Origin: Cytidiella melzeri
Lineage: Eukaryota > Basidiomycota > Agaricomycetes > Polyporales > Irpicaceae
Direction: 5' to 3'
Length of the DNA: 36,719 nucleotides
NCBI GenBank assembly: GCA_022592445.1
Contig: JABYQR010000424.1
Coordinates: forward strand, 1 to 36,719
Positions 10,566 through 20,174 of the stretch are shown here, piece by piece. Each line of letters starts with the position of its first letter. Position 1 is the first letter of the stretch. Position numbers and translations under genes: made by a program. The notes under the pieces were generated by a model, which made no database searches, was not told where the DNA came from, and worked only from the letters and a program-made list of their open reading frames with translations.

Positions 10566-10754
10566 CAGATCGTACCCACGAAACAGATCTGGGCTGAGGT
10601 GATGGATAATACCTTACCTCAGAACCAGCTAACCACTCTCCATACAGTCTGCCGTACGAAGACCACGTCAGCAGACGATCTCGTTCAACTTTTGTTTGAC
10701 TCGAGGCCGAAAGTGGCTGGTCAACTCCTCGAAGGCGCGATTGACCTGGTGTGA
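10566..10754 (+). other. Possible exon of an unrecognised gene
   Basis: Open frame without its own Met, flanked by acceptor-like gacag and donor-like gtgtga. It encodes motifs such as WAEVMDNTLP and DDLVQLLFDSRPKVAG. No matching family comes to mind. Chance occurrence of an open frame this long is quite possible, so the call is weak. Confidence 0.25.
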
Positions 10755-10888
10755 CAGGGAAGAAAAGAGACGAGTTGATTATAATGCTTCGCGGAACAAT
10801 CAAAACATACGTTGAGCCGCCCTGAATCTCTACTCTTCTTCATATGCCAACCTCAATGTTCCCTCGAGCACAGTCAGTTTACCGCGCC

Positions 10889-10893
10889 ATATT
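10889..10893. repeat. Target-site duplication, left copy (ATATT)
   Basis: Five bases immediately before the 5' LTR; the same ATATT follows the 3' LTR at 17037-17041. Five-bp duplications are normal for Ty3/gypsy integrases. Confidence 0.93.
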
Positions 10894-11183
10894 TGTCATG
10901 GTTGAGGACCACGAGACTCTGATCGCGCCTTCTTCTCCTTTTATAGACATTCACCAACGCCTAACCCTATTAGCTACAAGATTATCTACGATACTTCCGC
11001 CGCGCCCTTAGGTATATAAGACAGCATTCCACAGCTCGAACCCTAAGTTCGAGCTGGTCTTTACCCCGGCTACAGTCTCGTTCTTGTACCTCACGTTCGA
11101 CTCTATCTATCCGTTGTTCTCCGACCTCCCTTCTTTGGGCGATCTCGCGTGGCCTAGTCTTAGCGCTGTGGCCGACGCTGACA
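10894..11183 (+). repeat. 5' LTR (290 bp)
   Basis: Begins TGTCA and ends TGACA, a perfect 5-bp terminal inverted repeat with the usual TG...CA ends. It holds a TATA box (tatataa, 11013-11019). A perfect 8-bp hairpin (agctcgaa 11033-11040 / ttcgagct 11048-11055) lies where transcription should start. Confidence 0.97.
11013..11019 (+). promoter_or_regulatory. LTR TATA box
   Basis: tatataa lies 32 nt upstream of 11045, the transcript start inferred from the primer-binding site match. The same box recurs in the 3' LTR. Confidence 0.75.
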
Positions 11184-11184
11184 T

Positions 11185-11195
11185 AGCTCGAACTT
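11185..11195 (+). promoter_or_regulatory. Primer-binding site, self-priming type
   Basis: agctcgaactt starts one base after the LTR and is the exact reverse complement of 11045-11055 (aagttcgagct) within the LTR. In Tf1 of fission yeast and the related sushi group, the first 11 nt of the mRNA fold back onto the primer-binding site and prime minus-strand synthesis instead of a tRNA. Length, position and distance from the TATA box all fit. The match stops at exactly 11 bp on both sides. Confidence 0.8.
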
Positions 11196-11534
11196 CTCGA
11201 AACCTACTCTACGCATATCGCCCCGACAACAACCTCATTTCGACAACTGCCTCTCTGCTTACTCCTGACGCATCCTCTGGGTACCGCACGTCGGTTGCCC
11301 CCCTAACAACTTCATTTTCCGCAGATATATTACTCGACTCCTTTTTCCCGATCCTTTTGTTTTTACCCCTTTCAAGTATCCTTTCGTCTGGCCCGGCCTT
11401 ACGCCGCTGCTAACGAGGGAAGGGATTGCGCGTCATTAGGACCGATCCTATTCGGGACAACCGTTCGGACCCCGAATTAGCCACACCTTATAGTTTACCT
11501 TTGGCTCGATTAGCGTAGCACATAATTACCGAAC

Positions 11535-12698
11535 ATGGCGCAGGAGGTGGACGTATCAGACCTACTGCCGAACTTGATGGACATGGGAGCAGGGGAGGAG
11601 GTTACAGGCACAGAGGCTGTTATGCAACGCGTCACTGAACTGGAAAGTCTAATTAAAGATCTTCAAACTCAGATTTCGCGCGATACCCCTGTGAAGGAGC
11701 TTACCAAAGCTCTTCGCTCCGTGCGTGATCGGGAGATCTCCCATTCAGTTGACGTTGCAAAGCCCAAGGCCTTTGACGGGAAGAAAGAGCATGCCGAAGC
11801 ATTCCTTCATCATCTTACGCTGTGCTGGGCAGCCAATCCTCTTAAATTCACTAGCGGGACCAATAGCAACATGAACCGAATTACCTATGCATTGTCGTTC
11901 ATGAGTGAAGGAAAGGCTGCTAAATGGGCACGAGTTCACGTCAAACACGTTACCACAGCTACTACCTGGGACGAGTTCGAAAATGCGTTCCGGAAGAAGT
12001 TTGCAGACGCTCGTCCAAAGGCCACGGCACAAGTGAAGATTCGAACTCTTCGGCAAACTGGAATGTTTGACGAATTCCTTAATGAGTTCGAACTGTACGA
12101 AGATGAGAGCACATTCGGAGAGGAGGCCCTGTTGTTATTCTTCAAGGACGGCCTTGATACTTCTCTTCGACAGGCTATCTTTGATCTGCGACCAATGCCG
12201 ACTACTCTCCAAAAATGGAAGGATGGTGCGCGAGATATTGATCTCCAGCGTCAAGAGCGAGATGCCGAGGAAGCCGCGCGCCGATCCAGCGCTAAACCAA
12301 GCCGCTTCTTCTTTCAAACTCCTACCGCAATCCCACCGCGCAACACCATCTCTCGTCCTTACCAGACTGACACCCATCGTCCCACTCCTCCTACCAATAC
12401 TACAACCACCTCCACTTCAGCTGCACATAAGGATGCCACGGGTATTGTCTTTGGTGGCCAAGGACAGCCAATGGACATCGACGTTGCACGTCGTCGTGGC
12501 CTCTGCTTCAAATGCCACAAGCCGGGTCACCTCGGACGCAATTGTCCAAATCGAGGTCCAGTAAACGTTCGCGCACTCGCGGCAGAGCTCACAATGGAGG
12601 AGTTGCAGGGTTTGATGAAGGAGGCAGAGGAACAGATGACGGAAGAGGCACAGGTACTGTCGGATGAGGCTTCGAAGGAGACTGAAGAGGATTTTTGA
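11535..12698 (+). CDS. gag: Gag of the Ty3/gypsy element
   Basis: 387 residues. The N-terminal third has a heptad-like helix (VMQRVTELESLIKDLQTQ) followed by the retrotransposon gag core (AEAFLHHLTLCW, FMSEGKAAKWARVHV, WDEFENAFRKKFAD). A Pro/Thr-rich linker precedes one CCHC zinc knuckle, CFKCHKPGHLGRNC, at about residue 323. The C-terminus is acidic. It forms the virus-like particle and binds element RNA. The ORF ends in a tttttga stretch where the pol frame (-1) takes over. Confidence 0.93.
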   Translation: MAQEVDVSDLLPNLMDMGAGEEVTGTEAVMQRVTELESLIKDLQTQISRDTPVKELTKALRSVRDREISHSVDVAKPKAFDGKKEHAEAFLHHLTLCWAANPLKFTSGTNSNMNRITYALSFMSEGKAAKWARVHVKHVTTATTWDEFENAFRKKFADARPKATAQVKIRTLRQTGMFDEFLNEFELYEDESTFGEEALLLFFKDGLDTSLRQAIFDLRPMPTTLQKWKDGARDIDLQRQERDAEEAARRSSAKPSRFFFQTPTAIPPRNTISRPYQTDTHRPTPPTNTTTTSTSAAHKDATGIVFGGQGQPMDIDVARRRGLCFKCHKPGHLGRNCPNRGPVNVRALAAELTMEELQGLMKEAEEQMTEEAQVLSDEASKETEEDF

Positions 12699-15600
12699 AC
12701 AGCTCGGGAGCCCGCGCGCCCTCACCGAGCTACATTGCAGATACATGTATTGCTAGCAAGGACGCTTTATACACGAATGAACCCTTGCAATCTACCGACG
12801 CGCCTGATACCCAGTCTGATTCTTCTACTCGTCCTATTCCCTCTCAGCCTTTCAGACCCCGTCCCGGTACCGTTGAATGGATGGTACAGCAGATACATGA
12901 TTGTGACGACCACGCTCTTACTCAGCTGCAACTCTGGGTGAACTCCCGCCGATGGCGAGAAGCTACAATGACCACTTTGCACGAGCTGCGAACACTTTCT
13001 CCTGATGATGCATCAACCGCTCTGCGAGAACTCAGTGGACCACGACGATTTGTCAAAGGTCATCGCGGTCATCAGCTTGACGTACCCGTTACATTGTCCA
13101 CCCTCGAAAGCCACCAAACAATTTCCCTAGTCGCTCTTCTAGACAGCGGGTGCACTGGGTCGTGCATCGACGACAATTTTGTACGGGAAAATAACCTACC
13201 TACAAAAAAGCTCGTACGCCCCATTCCTGTCTACAACGCAGACGGTACGTTCAACGACAGTGGACCCATACGGGAGTATGTCGAGTGTCGTCTAACCGTA
13301 CGCGATCACCACGAGCGCATCCTTCTCGCCGTCACCAACCTAGGACGTAGCAAGATGTTCCTAGGCCATGAATGGCTACAGCTTCATAACCCATCCGTAG
13401 ACTGGCGAAACGGTACACTGCAGCTTGACCGTTGCCCCGCTGAGTGCAATTACTACGTACGGATGCTGGAGCCTGATGACGACGAAGGTGAATGCGATAC
13501 TATGACCTCAGACCAAATGGAAGATGGTGATCGCCTCTTCCTGATGGACTGGAGAGGTTATCTTCGTCTAGATCGTATGGATGTACGAGCGAAGGACACA
13601 CCATCCCAACGTCTAGCTGAGCAGCATGCAAAAACGAAGACTCATAAATCTTTCGAGGACATCGTGCCGCGGTACTACCACAACTACCGTGACATCTTTG
13701 AGAAGGAGTCGTTTGATGAATTACCTCAGCGTCGACCTTGGGACCATGCAATTGAACTAGTACCAGGTTCACGCCCAATCGACTGCAAGGTGTACCCTTT
13801 GACTCCTGACGAACAAGTTCAACTCGACGAGTTCCTCGAAGAGAATCTTTGTACTGGACGCATTCGGCCGTCAAAATCTCCAATGGCTTCACCGTTCTTC
13901 TTTGTGAAGAAGAAGGACGGGAAACTGCGCCCAATACAGGACTATCGGAAGCTTAATGATATGACTGTCAAGAACCGATATCCCTTACCGTTGATACAGG
14001 ACCTTATTGGTAAACTCAAGGGTGCAAAATATTTCACGAAGCTAGACATTCGTTGGGGGTACAACAATGTTCGTTTGCGAGACGGAGATGAGTGGAAGGC
14101 TGCGTTTCGTACCAATCGAGGACTCTTTGAACCCCTCGTAATGTTTTTTGGCTTGACAAATTCTCCTGCAACATTTCAGACAATGATGAATGATCTCTTT
14201 CGCGACCTCATTAACCGAAACGTCGTTGTTATTTACTTGGACGATATCATGATATATACAAAGACACTTACCAAACATCGTAAAATAGTACGAGAAGTCC
14301 TGCAGATTCTACGAGACAACAAACTATATTTAAAAGACGAAAAATGCGAATTCGAAGTATTAGAGACAGAGTACTTAGGTATCATAGTTTCCGAAGGTAG
14401 TATACGGATGGACCCTACCAAAGTAGCAGGCATCATGGACTGGCCAACACCGTTATGTAAACGTGATGTGCAGGCCTTCCTTGGGTTTACAAATTTCTAT
14501 CGTCGGTTCATCAGAGATTACGGGAACACTGCACGACCGCTCACCTCCCTCACGGGAAACACTCCCTTCGTGTGGGGAGATCCACAGCAACAAGCCTTTG
14601 ACGATCTCAAGGCAAAAATCGCCCATGCACCCGTTCTCGCCATGCCCACTGATGATGATCCGTTTCGATTGGAATGTGACGCATCTAATTTTGCGGTCGG
14701 TGCTGTTCTCTCTCAACATCAAAACGGCCAATGGAGACCAGTTGCCTTTCTGTCGAAGGCCATGTCGGAGACGCAGCGGAACTATGAGATTTATGACAAG
14801 GAGCTGTTAGCTATAATGGTAGCATTGGAGGAGTATAGGCATTACCTTATGGGAGCGAGACAGCTATTCGAGATCTGGACAGACCATAAAAATCTCGAAT
14901 ACTTCAGGAAGCCACAGAAACTGAACCGTCGACAAGCTCGTTGGGTCACCGAGTTGTCCAATTATCATTACTCCTTACATCATAAACCTGGCCGCTTAAA
15001 CGGGAAGCCTGATCATCTCTCGAGACGAGCAGATCATGACCGGGGGGAGAACGACAACGAGAGCATCACCGTCTTGAAGCCCGAGCATTTTCGCGTTAAC
15101 GAGTTTGAGCTACGAGTCGAAGAGGATGCAATTGTGACTAGGGTACGAGCAAATAGGCGGAATCAGGATCTTGCGGTAGAGTGTGCGTTGGCAAATAAGG
15201 AGAAGGGATGGACAGATGACGGAAAAGGTCTGGTCACTTGGAAGGGCCGCGTTTGCGTTCCACGCGACCGCGCCTTGCGAGAAAAACTTATCCGCTTGAA
15301 TCACGATACGGTGTCGGCAGGGCACCCGGGACGTTACAAAACGCAGGAACTTATCACTCGAGACTACTGGTGGCCAGGAATACAGCGCGATGTCAGGAAA
15401 TATGTTGATGGTTGTGAGACATGTCAACGTACTAAGATTCATCACGGACGACAAGCGGCTCCCTTACACCCACACGAGGTTCCGTCTCGCAATTGGGAGG
15501 TCATTTCGGTCGACATGATTGGGCCGCTTCCTCTTTCGCACGGACATGACGCCATCCTGAACGTTATTGACACACGTAGTAAAGAGGCGATTTCCATTGC

Positions 15601-16864
15601 GACAAACATAGAACTTACCGCAGAAGGTTGGGCGAGACTCTTCCTGAAACACGTCTACAGCCTTAAAGGTCTGCCGCGTAAGGTCATCAGCGATCGCGGA
15701 CCGCAGTTTGTCTCCAAGTTCTTGGATTCATTGTATTCTCTCCTCGGAATTCACGGAAATCCGTCCACAGCCTATCACCCCCAGACGGACGGTCAGACCG
15801 AGCGCGTGAATCAAGAACTCGAACAGTACTTACGAGTTTTTGTTAATCACCGCCAGGACGACTGGGCAGAGTGGTTGCCATTGGCACAGTTCTCGTACAA
15901 TGACCATATACATCAGTCAACAGGATATTCACCTTTCTTCCTGAATCACGGCTATCACCCATGGACGGGAACAGCACCACGTAGGGAAGTCCGCAACGAG
16001 TCTGCAAAGGAGTTTGTCGATAGGATGGCCAAGGTTCGGGAGGAGGCCGATGCGGCGTTGAGATTTGCGCAGGAACGTATGAAGCACTTTTACGATCGTA
16101 AACGTGCAGATGCGAGGGAGCACAAAGATGGTGATTTAGTATGGTTGGAAGGGACAAATATTCGGACAGATAGACCCACCAAGAAACTCGAGGACAAGAG
16201 ATACGGGCCCTTCAAAATCGTCGAGAAGGTCGGTGCCTCCGCGTACAAGCTTCACATTCCTCGCAAATGGAGGGGAATCCATCCAGTCGTGAATGAGGCT
16301 ACCTTAACCCCTTACCACACCCCCGAATATTCTTCGCAGCGTCATACCCGTCCTCCTGTGCCAGATCTAGCGCAACCGGACGAGTTGTGGGATGTTGAAA
16401 GCGTGTTGGATTCCAAATTGAAGAAGGATAAACTGTGGTATTTGGTTGAGTACAAAGACCGCCCTCGCTCAGAACGACAGTGGGTCCCCCGTTCCGAACT
16501 TCTCATCGACGCACCAAACGCTATCACTTCTTTCCACCAGAAACACCCTGCCGCTCCACGACCGTTGTTCATTCGACTGCCACCTGCTCATGCACGGTCT
16601 TTCCAATACCGTGCACCATTTCGCCCTATCGAAAACTTGACACGACCGGTCAATACGCCCCCACAGTTATACAACTGGGAGAATGGTACTTACGAACGTG
16701 TCGAGGCACATCAGTCGCGTGGACGCGACTCTTTGGGAGGGGGTAATGTCATGGTTGAGGACCACGAGACTCTGATCGCGCCTTCTTCTCCTTTTATAGA
16801 CATTCACCAACGCCTAACCCTATTAGCTACAAGATTATCTACGATACTTCCGCCGCGCCCTTAG
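12686..16864 (+). CDS. pol: Pol polyprotein: protease, RT, RNase H, integrase, chromodomain
   Basis: About 1390 residues in the -1 frame relative to gag. The frame opens at 12686, so translation probably enters by frameshift near 12693-12698. Domains in order: aspartic protease (LLDSGCTG, about residue 150); RT with KLDIRWGYNNVR and YLDD at about 515; RNase H (LECDAS, YDKELLAI, WTDHKNLEYF); integrase zinc finger (H...H...CETCQ, about 870-905); integrase core with D of SVDMIG, D of SDRGPQF and E of GQTERVNQE; and a chromodomain (WDVESVLDSKLKKDKLWYLVEYKDRP...W, about 1230-1285). The chromodomain is expected to steer integration to marked chromatin. The ORF runs 118 bp into the 3' LTR. No internal stop is present. 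Confidence 0.95.
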   Translation, partial: RGFLNSSGARAPSPSYIADTCIASKDALYTNEPLQSTDAPDTQSDSSTRPIPSQPFRPRPGTVEWMVQQIHDCDDHALTQLQLWVNSRRWREATMTTLHELRTLSPDDASTALRELSGPRRFVKGHRGHQLDVPVTLSTLESHQTISLVALLDSGCTGSCIDDNFVRENNLPTKKLVRPIPVYNADGTFNDSGPIREYVECRLTVRDHHERILLAVTNLGRSKMFLGHEWLQLHNPSVDWRNGTLQLDRCPAECNYYVRMLEPDDDEGECDTMTSDQMEDGDRLFLMDWRGYLRLDRMDVRAKDTPSQRLAEQHAKTKTHKSFEDIVPRYYHNYRDIFEKESFDELPQRRPWDHAIELVPGSRPIDCKVYPLTPDEQVQLDEFLEENLCTGRIRPSKSPMASPFFFVKKKDGKLRPIQDYRKLNDMTVKNRYPLPLIQDLIGKLKGAKYFTKLDIRWGYNNVRLRDGDEWKAAFRTNRGLFEPLVMFFGLTNSPATFQTMMNDLFRDLINRNVVVIYLDDIMIYTKTLTKHRKIVREVLQILRDNKLYLKDEKCEFEVLETEYLGIIVSEGSIRMDPTKVAGIMDWPTPLCKRDVQAFLGFTNFYRRFIRDYGNTARPLTSLTGNTPFVWGDPQQQAFDDLKAKIAHAPVLAMPTDDDPFRLECDASNFAVGAVLSQHQNGQWRPVAFLSKAMSETQRNYEIYDKELLAIMVALEEYRHYLMGARQLFEIWTDHKNLEYFRKPQKLNRRQARWVTELSNYHYSLHHKPGRLNGKPDHLSRRADHDRGENDNESITVLKPEHFRVNEFELRVEEDAIVTRVRANRRNQDLAVECALANKEKGWTDDGKGLVTWKGRVCVPRDRALREKLIRLNHDTVSAGHPGRYKTQELITRDYWWPGIQRDVRKYVDGCETCQRTKIHHGRQAAPLHPHEVPSRNWEVISVDMIGPLPLSHGHDAILNVIDTRSKEAISIATNIELTAEGWARLFLKHVYSLKGLPRKVISDRGPQFVSKFLDSLYSLLGIHGNPSTAYHPQTDGQTERVNQELEQYLRVFVNHRQDDWAEWLPLAQFSYNDHIHQSTGYSPFFLNHGYHPWTGTAPRREVRNESAKEFVDRMAKVREEADAALRFAQERMKHFYDRKRADAREHKDGDLVWLEGTNIRTDRPTKKLEDKRYGPFKIVEKVGASAYKLHIPRKWRGIHPVVNEATLTPYHTPEYSSQRHTRPPVPDLAQPDELWDVESVLDSKLKKDKLWYLVEYKDRPRSERQWVPRSELLIDAPNAITSFHQKHPAAPRPLFIRLPPAHARSFQYRAPFRPIENLTRPVNTPPQLYNWENGTYERVEAHQSRGRDSLGGGNVMVEDHETLIAPSSPFIDIHQRLTLLATRLSTILPPRP
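16735..16743 (+). promoter_or_regulatory. Polypurine tract
   Basis: gggaggggg directly upstream of the 3' LTR, separated by taa. This is the expected plus-strand primer for reverse transcription, and it lies inside the pol ORF. Confidence 0.85.
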
Positions 16865-17036
16865 GTATATAAGACAGCATTCCACAGCTCGAACCCTAAG
16901 TTCGAGCTGGTCTTTACCCCGGCTACAGTCTCGTTCTTGTACCTCACGTTCGACTCTATCTATCCGTTGTTCTCCGACCTCCCTTCTTTGGGCGATCTCG
17001 CGTGGCCTAGTCTTAGCGCTGTGGCCGACGCTGACA
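16747..17036 (+). repeat. 3' LTR (290 bp)
   Basis: Same length and, read base by base, same sequence as the 5' LTR. Its first 118 bp also encode the last residues of Pol, including the stop codon at 16862-16864. Confidence 0.97.
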
Positions 17037-17041
17037 ATATT
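17037..17041. repeat. Target-site duplication, right copy (ATATT)
   Basis: Immediately follows the 3' LTR and matches 10889-10893. Confidence 0.93.
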
Positions 17042-17822
17042 CAGGAAGGCAACGGAATCAGCAGACAGCTAACACACACGGTATGTTGATCTCATCTACG
17101 AACACCTTACTGTGTGGCAGGAAAAGAGCTGAGCGGTTCCTCCCGCAAAGTCGTACACCCTACGATCGCTCTCGTTTCGCTTTCCTATAAGACCTTTCGC
17201 CGTCACTAGCAGGACATGTGAGCTGGAATGGTGCCGCGCCTCGGCAGATGGGACTGCTTCCGTGAGTCTCAAATCTCAAGGATGCTGCCACTGGATTGGG
17301 TCTAATCCATGCTGTGTATGCAGTGATCGCTCAAAACCGCCGCCGTTGAACTGGCACTGCTGGCTAACGTACTGAGTCTCGCGTAACTCTTGAGTCGGAC
17401 TACTAATATCATCAAGTCATGCAGAAGAGTTCCCAGGCACTAGATTGCACTTATTCCAGTATTATATCTGGCTTAGGTAGATCATCAGCAAATTTGAGGA
17501 CTCAAAGCTGCGTCTGTCAAGCCTTACAGCGAGTGTGTAGCTGTAAGGGAGCTCTGTTATTCTGGCGCTGGACTTTGTGGCAGCCACGTGTTTAGGCGTC
17601 GCTGACAAAAGACGTGGTTTCCAAACTTGGAGTAGTACTACCATCGATTTCCACAACAGTACACCAGATTCAAGACGCACCACGCCTAATAACTGCCACT
17701 CGTGCATATTGTTGCCTCTGTGATAACCGCCGTCATAGACCCTCGGTGAGCAATACCTCAACATCTCGTTGCTATGCTATGACTTGACCACTCAGGACTG
17801 ACACAGCTTCAGACGGACGAAC
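17042..17822. other. Intergenic region right of the LTR element
   Basis: Together with 10052-10893 this formed one interval of about 1.6 kb before the insertion. Donor-like (cggtatgt at about 17079, ccgtgagt at about 17259) and acceptor-like (ggcag, atgcag) signals occur, but no coding exon could be joined with confidence. The last part should hold the promoter of F-box gene 3. Confidence 0.35.
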
Positions 17823-19618
17823 ATGTCACATACAATCTTTAGCCTAGAAGAGATTCTGGACTATGTACTTTCGATGGCCAGGCAGGGACCCGATCTAGAT
17901 AGAAACACACTCTATGCAGCTGCGCGGGTGAATTCGCAGTGGTCAACAATTGCCTTGAACTATCTCTGGTCGGACTTTACACTACAACACTTGTTGTACT
18001 TCTTGGGCTATCATAACAGAAAATATGTTAGTCCATACGTGATTTGTATCGGTATTTGATGCTGTTGAACCCCGCTTATTCTCCTGTCTAGCCGAAATGT
18101 AGCAACTGCACCGAAGCATCGATGCGACACTGGCTAGCGCGGGCCACTAGGTTCAACCAGTTCTACGCTCCTCGTGTTCGACATATGTTTCTGGGATTCA
18201 AATACACAGACAAGATTTGCGAACACTTTACGGCTGCGCTATCAACTATCCCTCTTTTCGACATGCCTAGACTTCGGACGCTGCAACTCAACATCTACCC
18301 TCACACGCCTAATCTAGACATCTCGAAGAAGTTTTTCCAGCCTACTTTGACTGGAATGAGCTGCAAAATTTGCAAGCGCATTGCAATGACTACGTATCCC
18401 AACGTTAAGGAGGTCCTAGAGATCTTGAAAACCTTGGCGAACGTGCGGGACGTCCTCTACTTCCGTCTACGCATATCTCTGCCTCGTGAAATTCCGGCAC
18501 AAGCGTTCGTGAATATTTTTCAAGAAATGCCGAACCTCAACGAAGTGGATCTGCCGCCGTACCTCCTCTCTCCTACACTTGTCGCCGCTTTATCAGCCCA
18601 CCCCACTTTGCAGAAAGTGACATGTATCACACGGCCAATGAGAGGGCCACGTGACGGGAAATACTCACCTTGGGACGGCTCACTTGGTTTTGAGCTTGAC
18701 GGTCCAGCATCCTGTCCTGCCGGCCGATGCTCGAATATGACACATATCTCCCTCTGCACCTCACTAGAAGTCGCTTCAGATCTTCTCTCTGAAGGATTCA
18801 ACCCTGCTGCCCTCGTATCCGTCAATATAATGCTCAGGGACCTCGTCAAGCCCTCACATGTGTCGACATTCACTCAACAACTTTCTAAACGCTTTTCGCG
18901 TCTCCAGCGGTTTCGCCTGTCTGCCCCGGAAGTCGACTTCACAACCCCTCACCAGAGCGCTCCCAGGATGTTTTGGGATAGCTTGCGCTCACTATGCAAG
19001 TGTAGCGATATGCAGGACCTTGAAATCTTCTGGCATACCGTCGTCATTATCTCAAATGAAGAGGTCCAAGAGATAGCTACCAGCTGGCCGAAACTGCGGC
19101 GACTAGTCCTAGAGGGCGTAGATCCTCAGAGTGTCGAGGAAGAAGCCACGCTTTCTCTCGACTGCCTTCTCCCTCTTGCGCTTCACTGCCCGTCAGTTGA
19201 GCATCTCTCGCTCCACCTCTCGTCGACTCTTTCCGAGGACGTTGAAGCGGAACTGAAGCAACTCTGTGTCCACATGTGTAACAAGCCTACCATGTTTCCA
19301 TACATGCGCACCGCTGTCCTACACCTCGGTCTACCTCTTCCACCAACGCACGAGGTCCTACGAATTGCGAGGCTGATGGGCGAGGCTTTCCCCACGACCT
19401 GCGTCGTAAGCTTACCGTACCTCTACAAATGCGAGCGGGTGTCCTTGGATTCCGGTAACGGCACTTGGGGCCAGTATATGTTTCCGGGGGCGGAGATGAC
19501 GAGCTGGCAGACGCGGCAGCTTGGTATCGCGAAGTTTTGGCAGTCTGTCTTGTGGACTTTGCCGGAGGGAGCGTGTAAGCTGCATTTTCTGGGGGACTAT
19601 GAGCCTCGTTACTCGTAG
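17823..19618 (+). CDS. F-box-like / leucine-rich protein 3
   Basis: Two exons (17823-18026 and 18092-19618) with one 65-nt intron give 576 residues. The N-terminus has the short degenerate F-box-like start common in agaricomycetes (LEEILDYVLSMA, then LYAAARVNSQWSTIALNYLWSDF). The body has irregular Leu-rich segments (LRTLQLNIYP, LQKVTCIT, LRRLVLEGV, VEHLSLHLSS) as in LRR-type receptors. A PKCSNC motif sits just after the splice. It is probably an SCF substrate adaptor; the target is unknown. It is unlike F-box proteins 1 and 2 outside the general fold. Confidence 0.75.
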
Positions 19619-20174
19619 GGCCTTTCCAAGGGATAGGACGACTGGGAAGCGCTCTGTAAGTACCATATCGCGGGTTTGGACGTCTCGAGTATCTGAGACA
19701 TGTACATAAATTACATAGCTCAAATTTGTAGAACTAGCTCCAGCGTACACTCGACTCACTTGCTTGTACTTGCCAGTGTGATTACGGCTCGAGGCCGGGC
19801 AGTATGGCAGTGTTGGCCTAATAACGCCAGAGTCTAAACTCAACATCAACTTTCATGCGGTGTACATGGTCAATGCACACAGTAGCAGCCCAGTGGCTCA
19901 TGGAGCTCTATCGGTACACCAACCAAACTCCCCGTCCATCAGTGGCTCATAGGAGCTCGAGCTGGCTATGAGCTGTGGCATTCAGTGTATGCGTCGGCCA
20001 CATCAGCTATAGTAGAGAGTTTCAAAGTCGCATACATATATGCAACCTGTGAGCACATCAATCATTCAATTTTTAGCACGTTATTTGGTTCAAATATGCT
20101 TCATAACACTGGAGGTATCGTTGATCGAGCTCTACATCTCATCTATTGCTCTCACCTACTTGGTGCTTCACAGA
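19619..20174. other. Intergenic spacer with a short direct repeat
   Basis: Between F-box gene 3 and the disrupted arrestin copy. A near-direct repeat, cagtggctcat(a)ggagctc, occurs at about 19891 and 19940. No gene is seen. Confidence 0.45.

Larger units (their letters stand above)
10052..10893. other. Intergenic region left of the LTR element, with possible unrecognised exons
   Basis: Holds the eS19 3' UTR and possibly part of an unannotated intron-rich plus-strand gene. The best candidate exon is 10566-10754, open for 63 codons after a plausible acceptor (gctgacag) and ending near a possible gtgtga donor. Its translation (including QIWAEVMDNTLPQNQL and SRPKVAGQLLEGAIDLV) has normal protein composition but I recognise no family. 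The direct repeat at 10889-10893 is the left target-site copy of the retrotransposon. Confidence 0.3.
10894..17036 (+). mobile_element. Complete Ty3/gypsy chromovirus-type LTR retrotransposon
   Basis: 6143-bp element: two 290-bp LTRs that look identical base for base, flanked by an ATATT duplication. Between them come a self-priming-type primer-binding site, gag, pol in the -1 frame (protease, RT, RNase H, integrase, chromodomain) and a polypurine tract. All catalytic motifs appear intact, and the LTRs show no divergence by eye. This indicates a very recent insertion and a potentially autonomous copy. The C-terminal chromodomain places it with chromoviruses; the primer-binding site arrangement resembles the Tf1/sushi group. 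Confidence 0.97.

Noticed and set aside
17462..17764. Minus-strand 100-residue frame right of the LTR element
   Set aside because: Composition looks random, no motif, and it overlaps the probable promoter of F-box gene 3.
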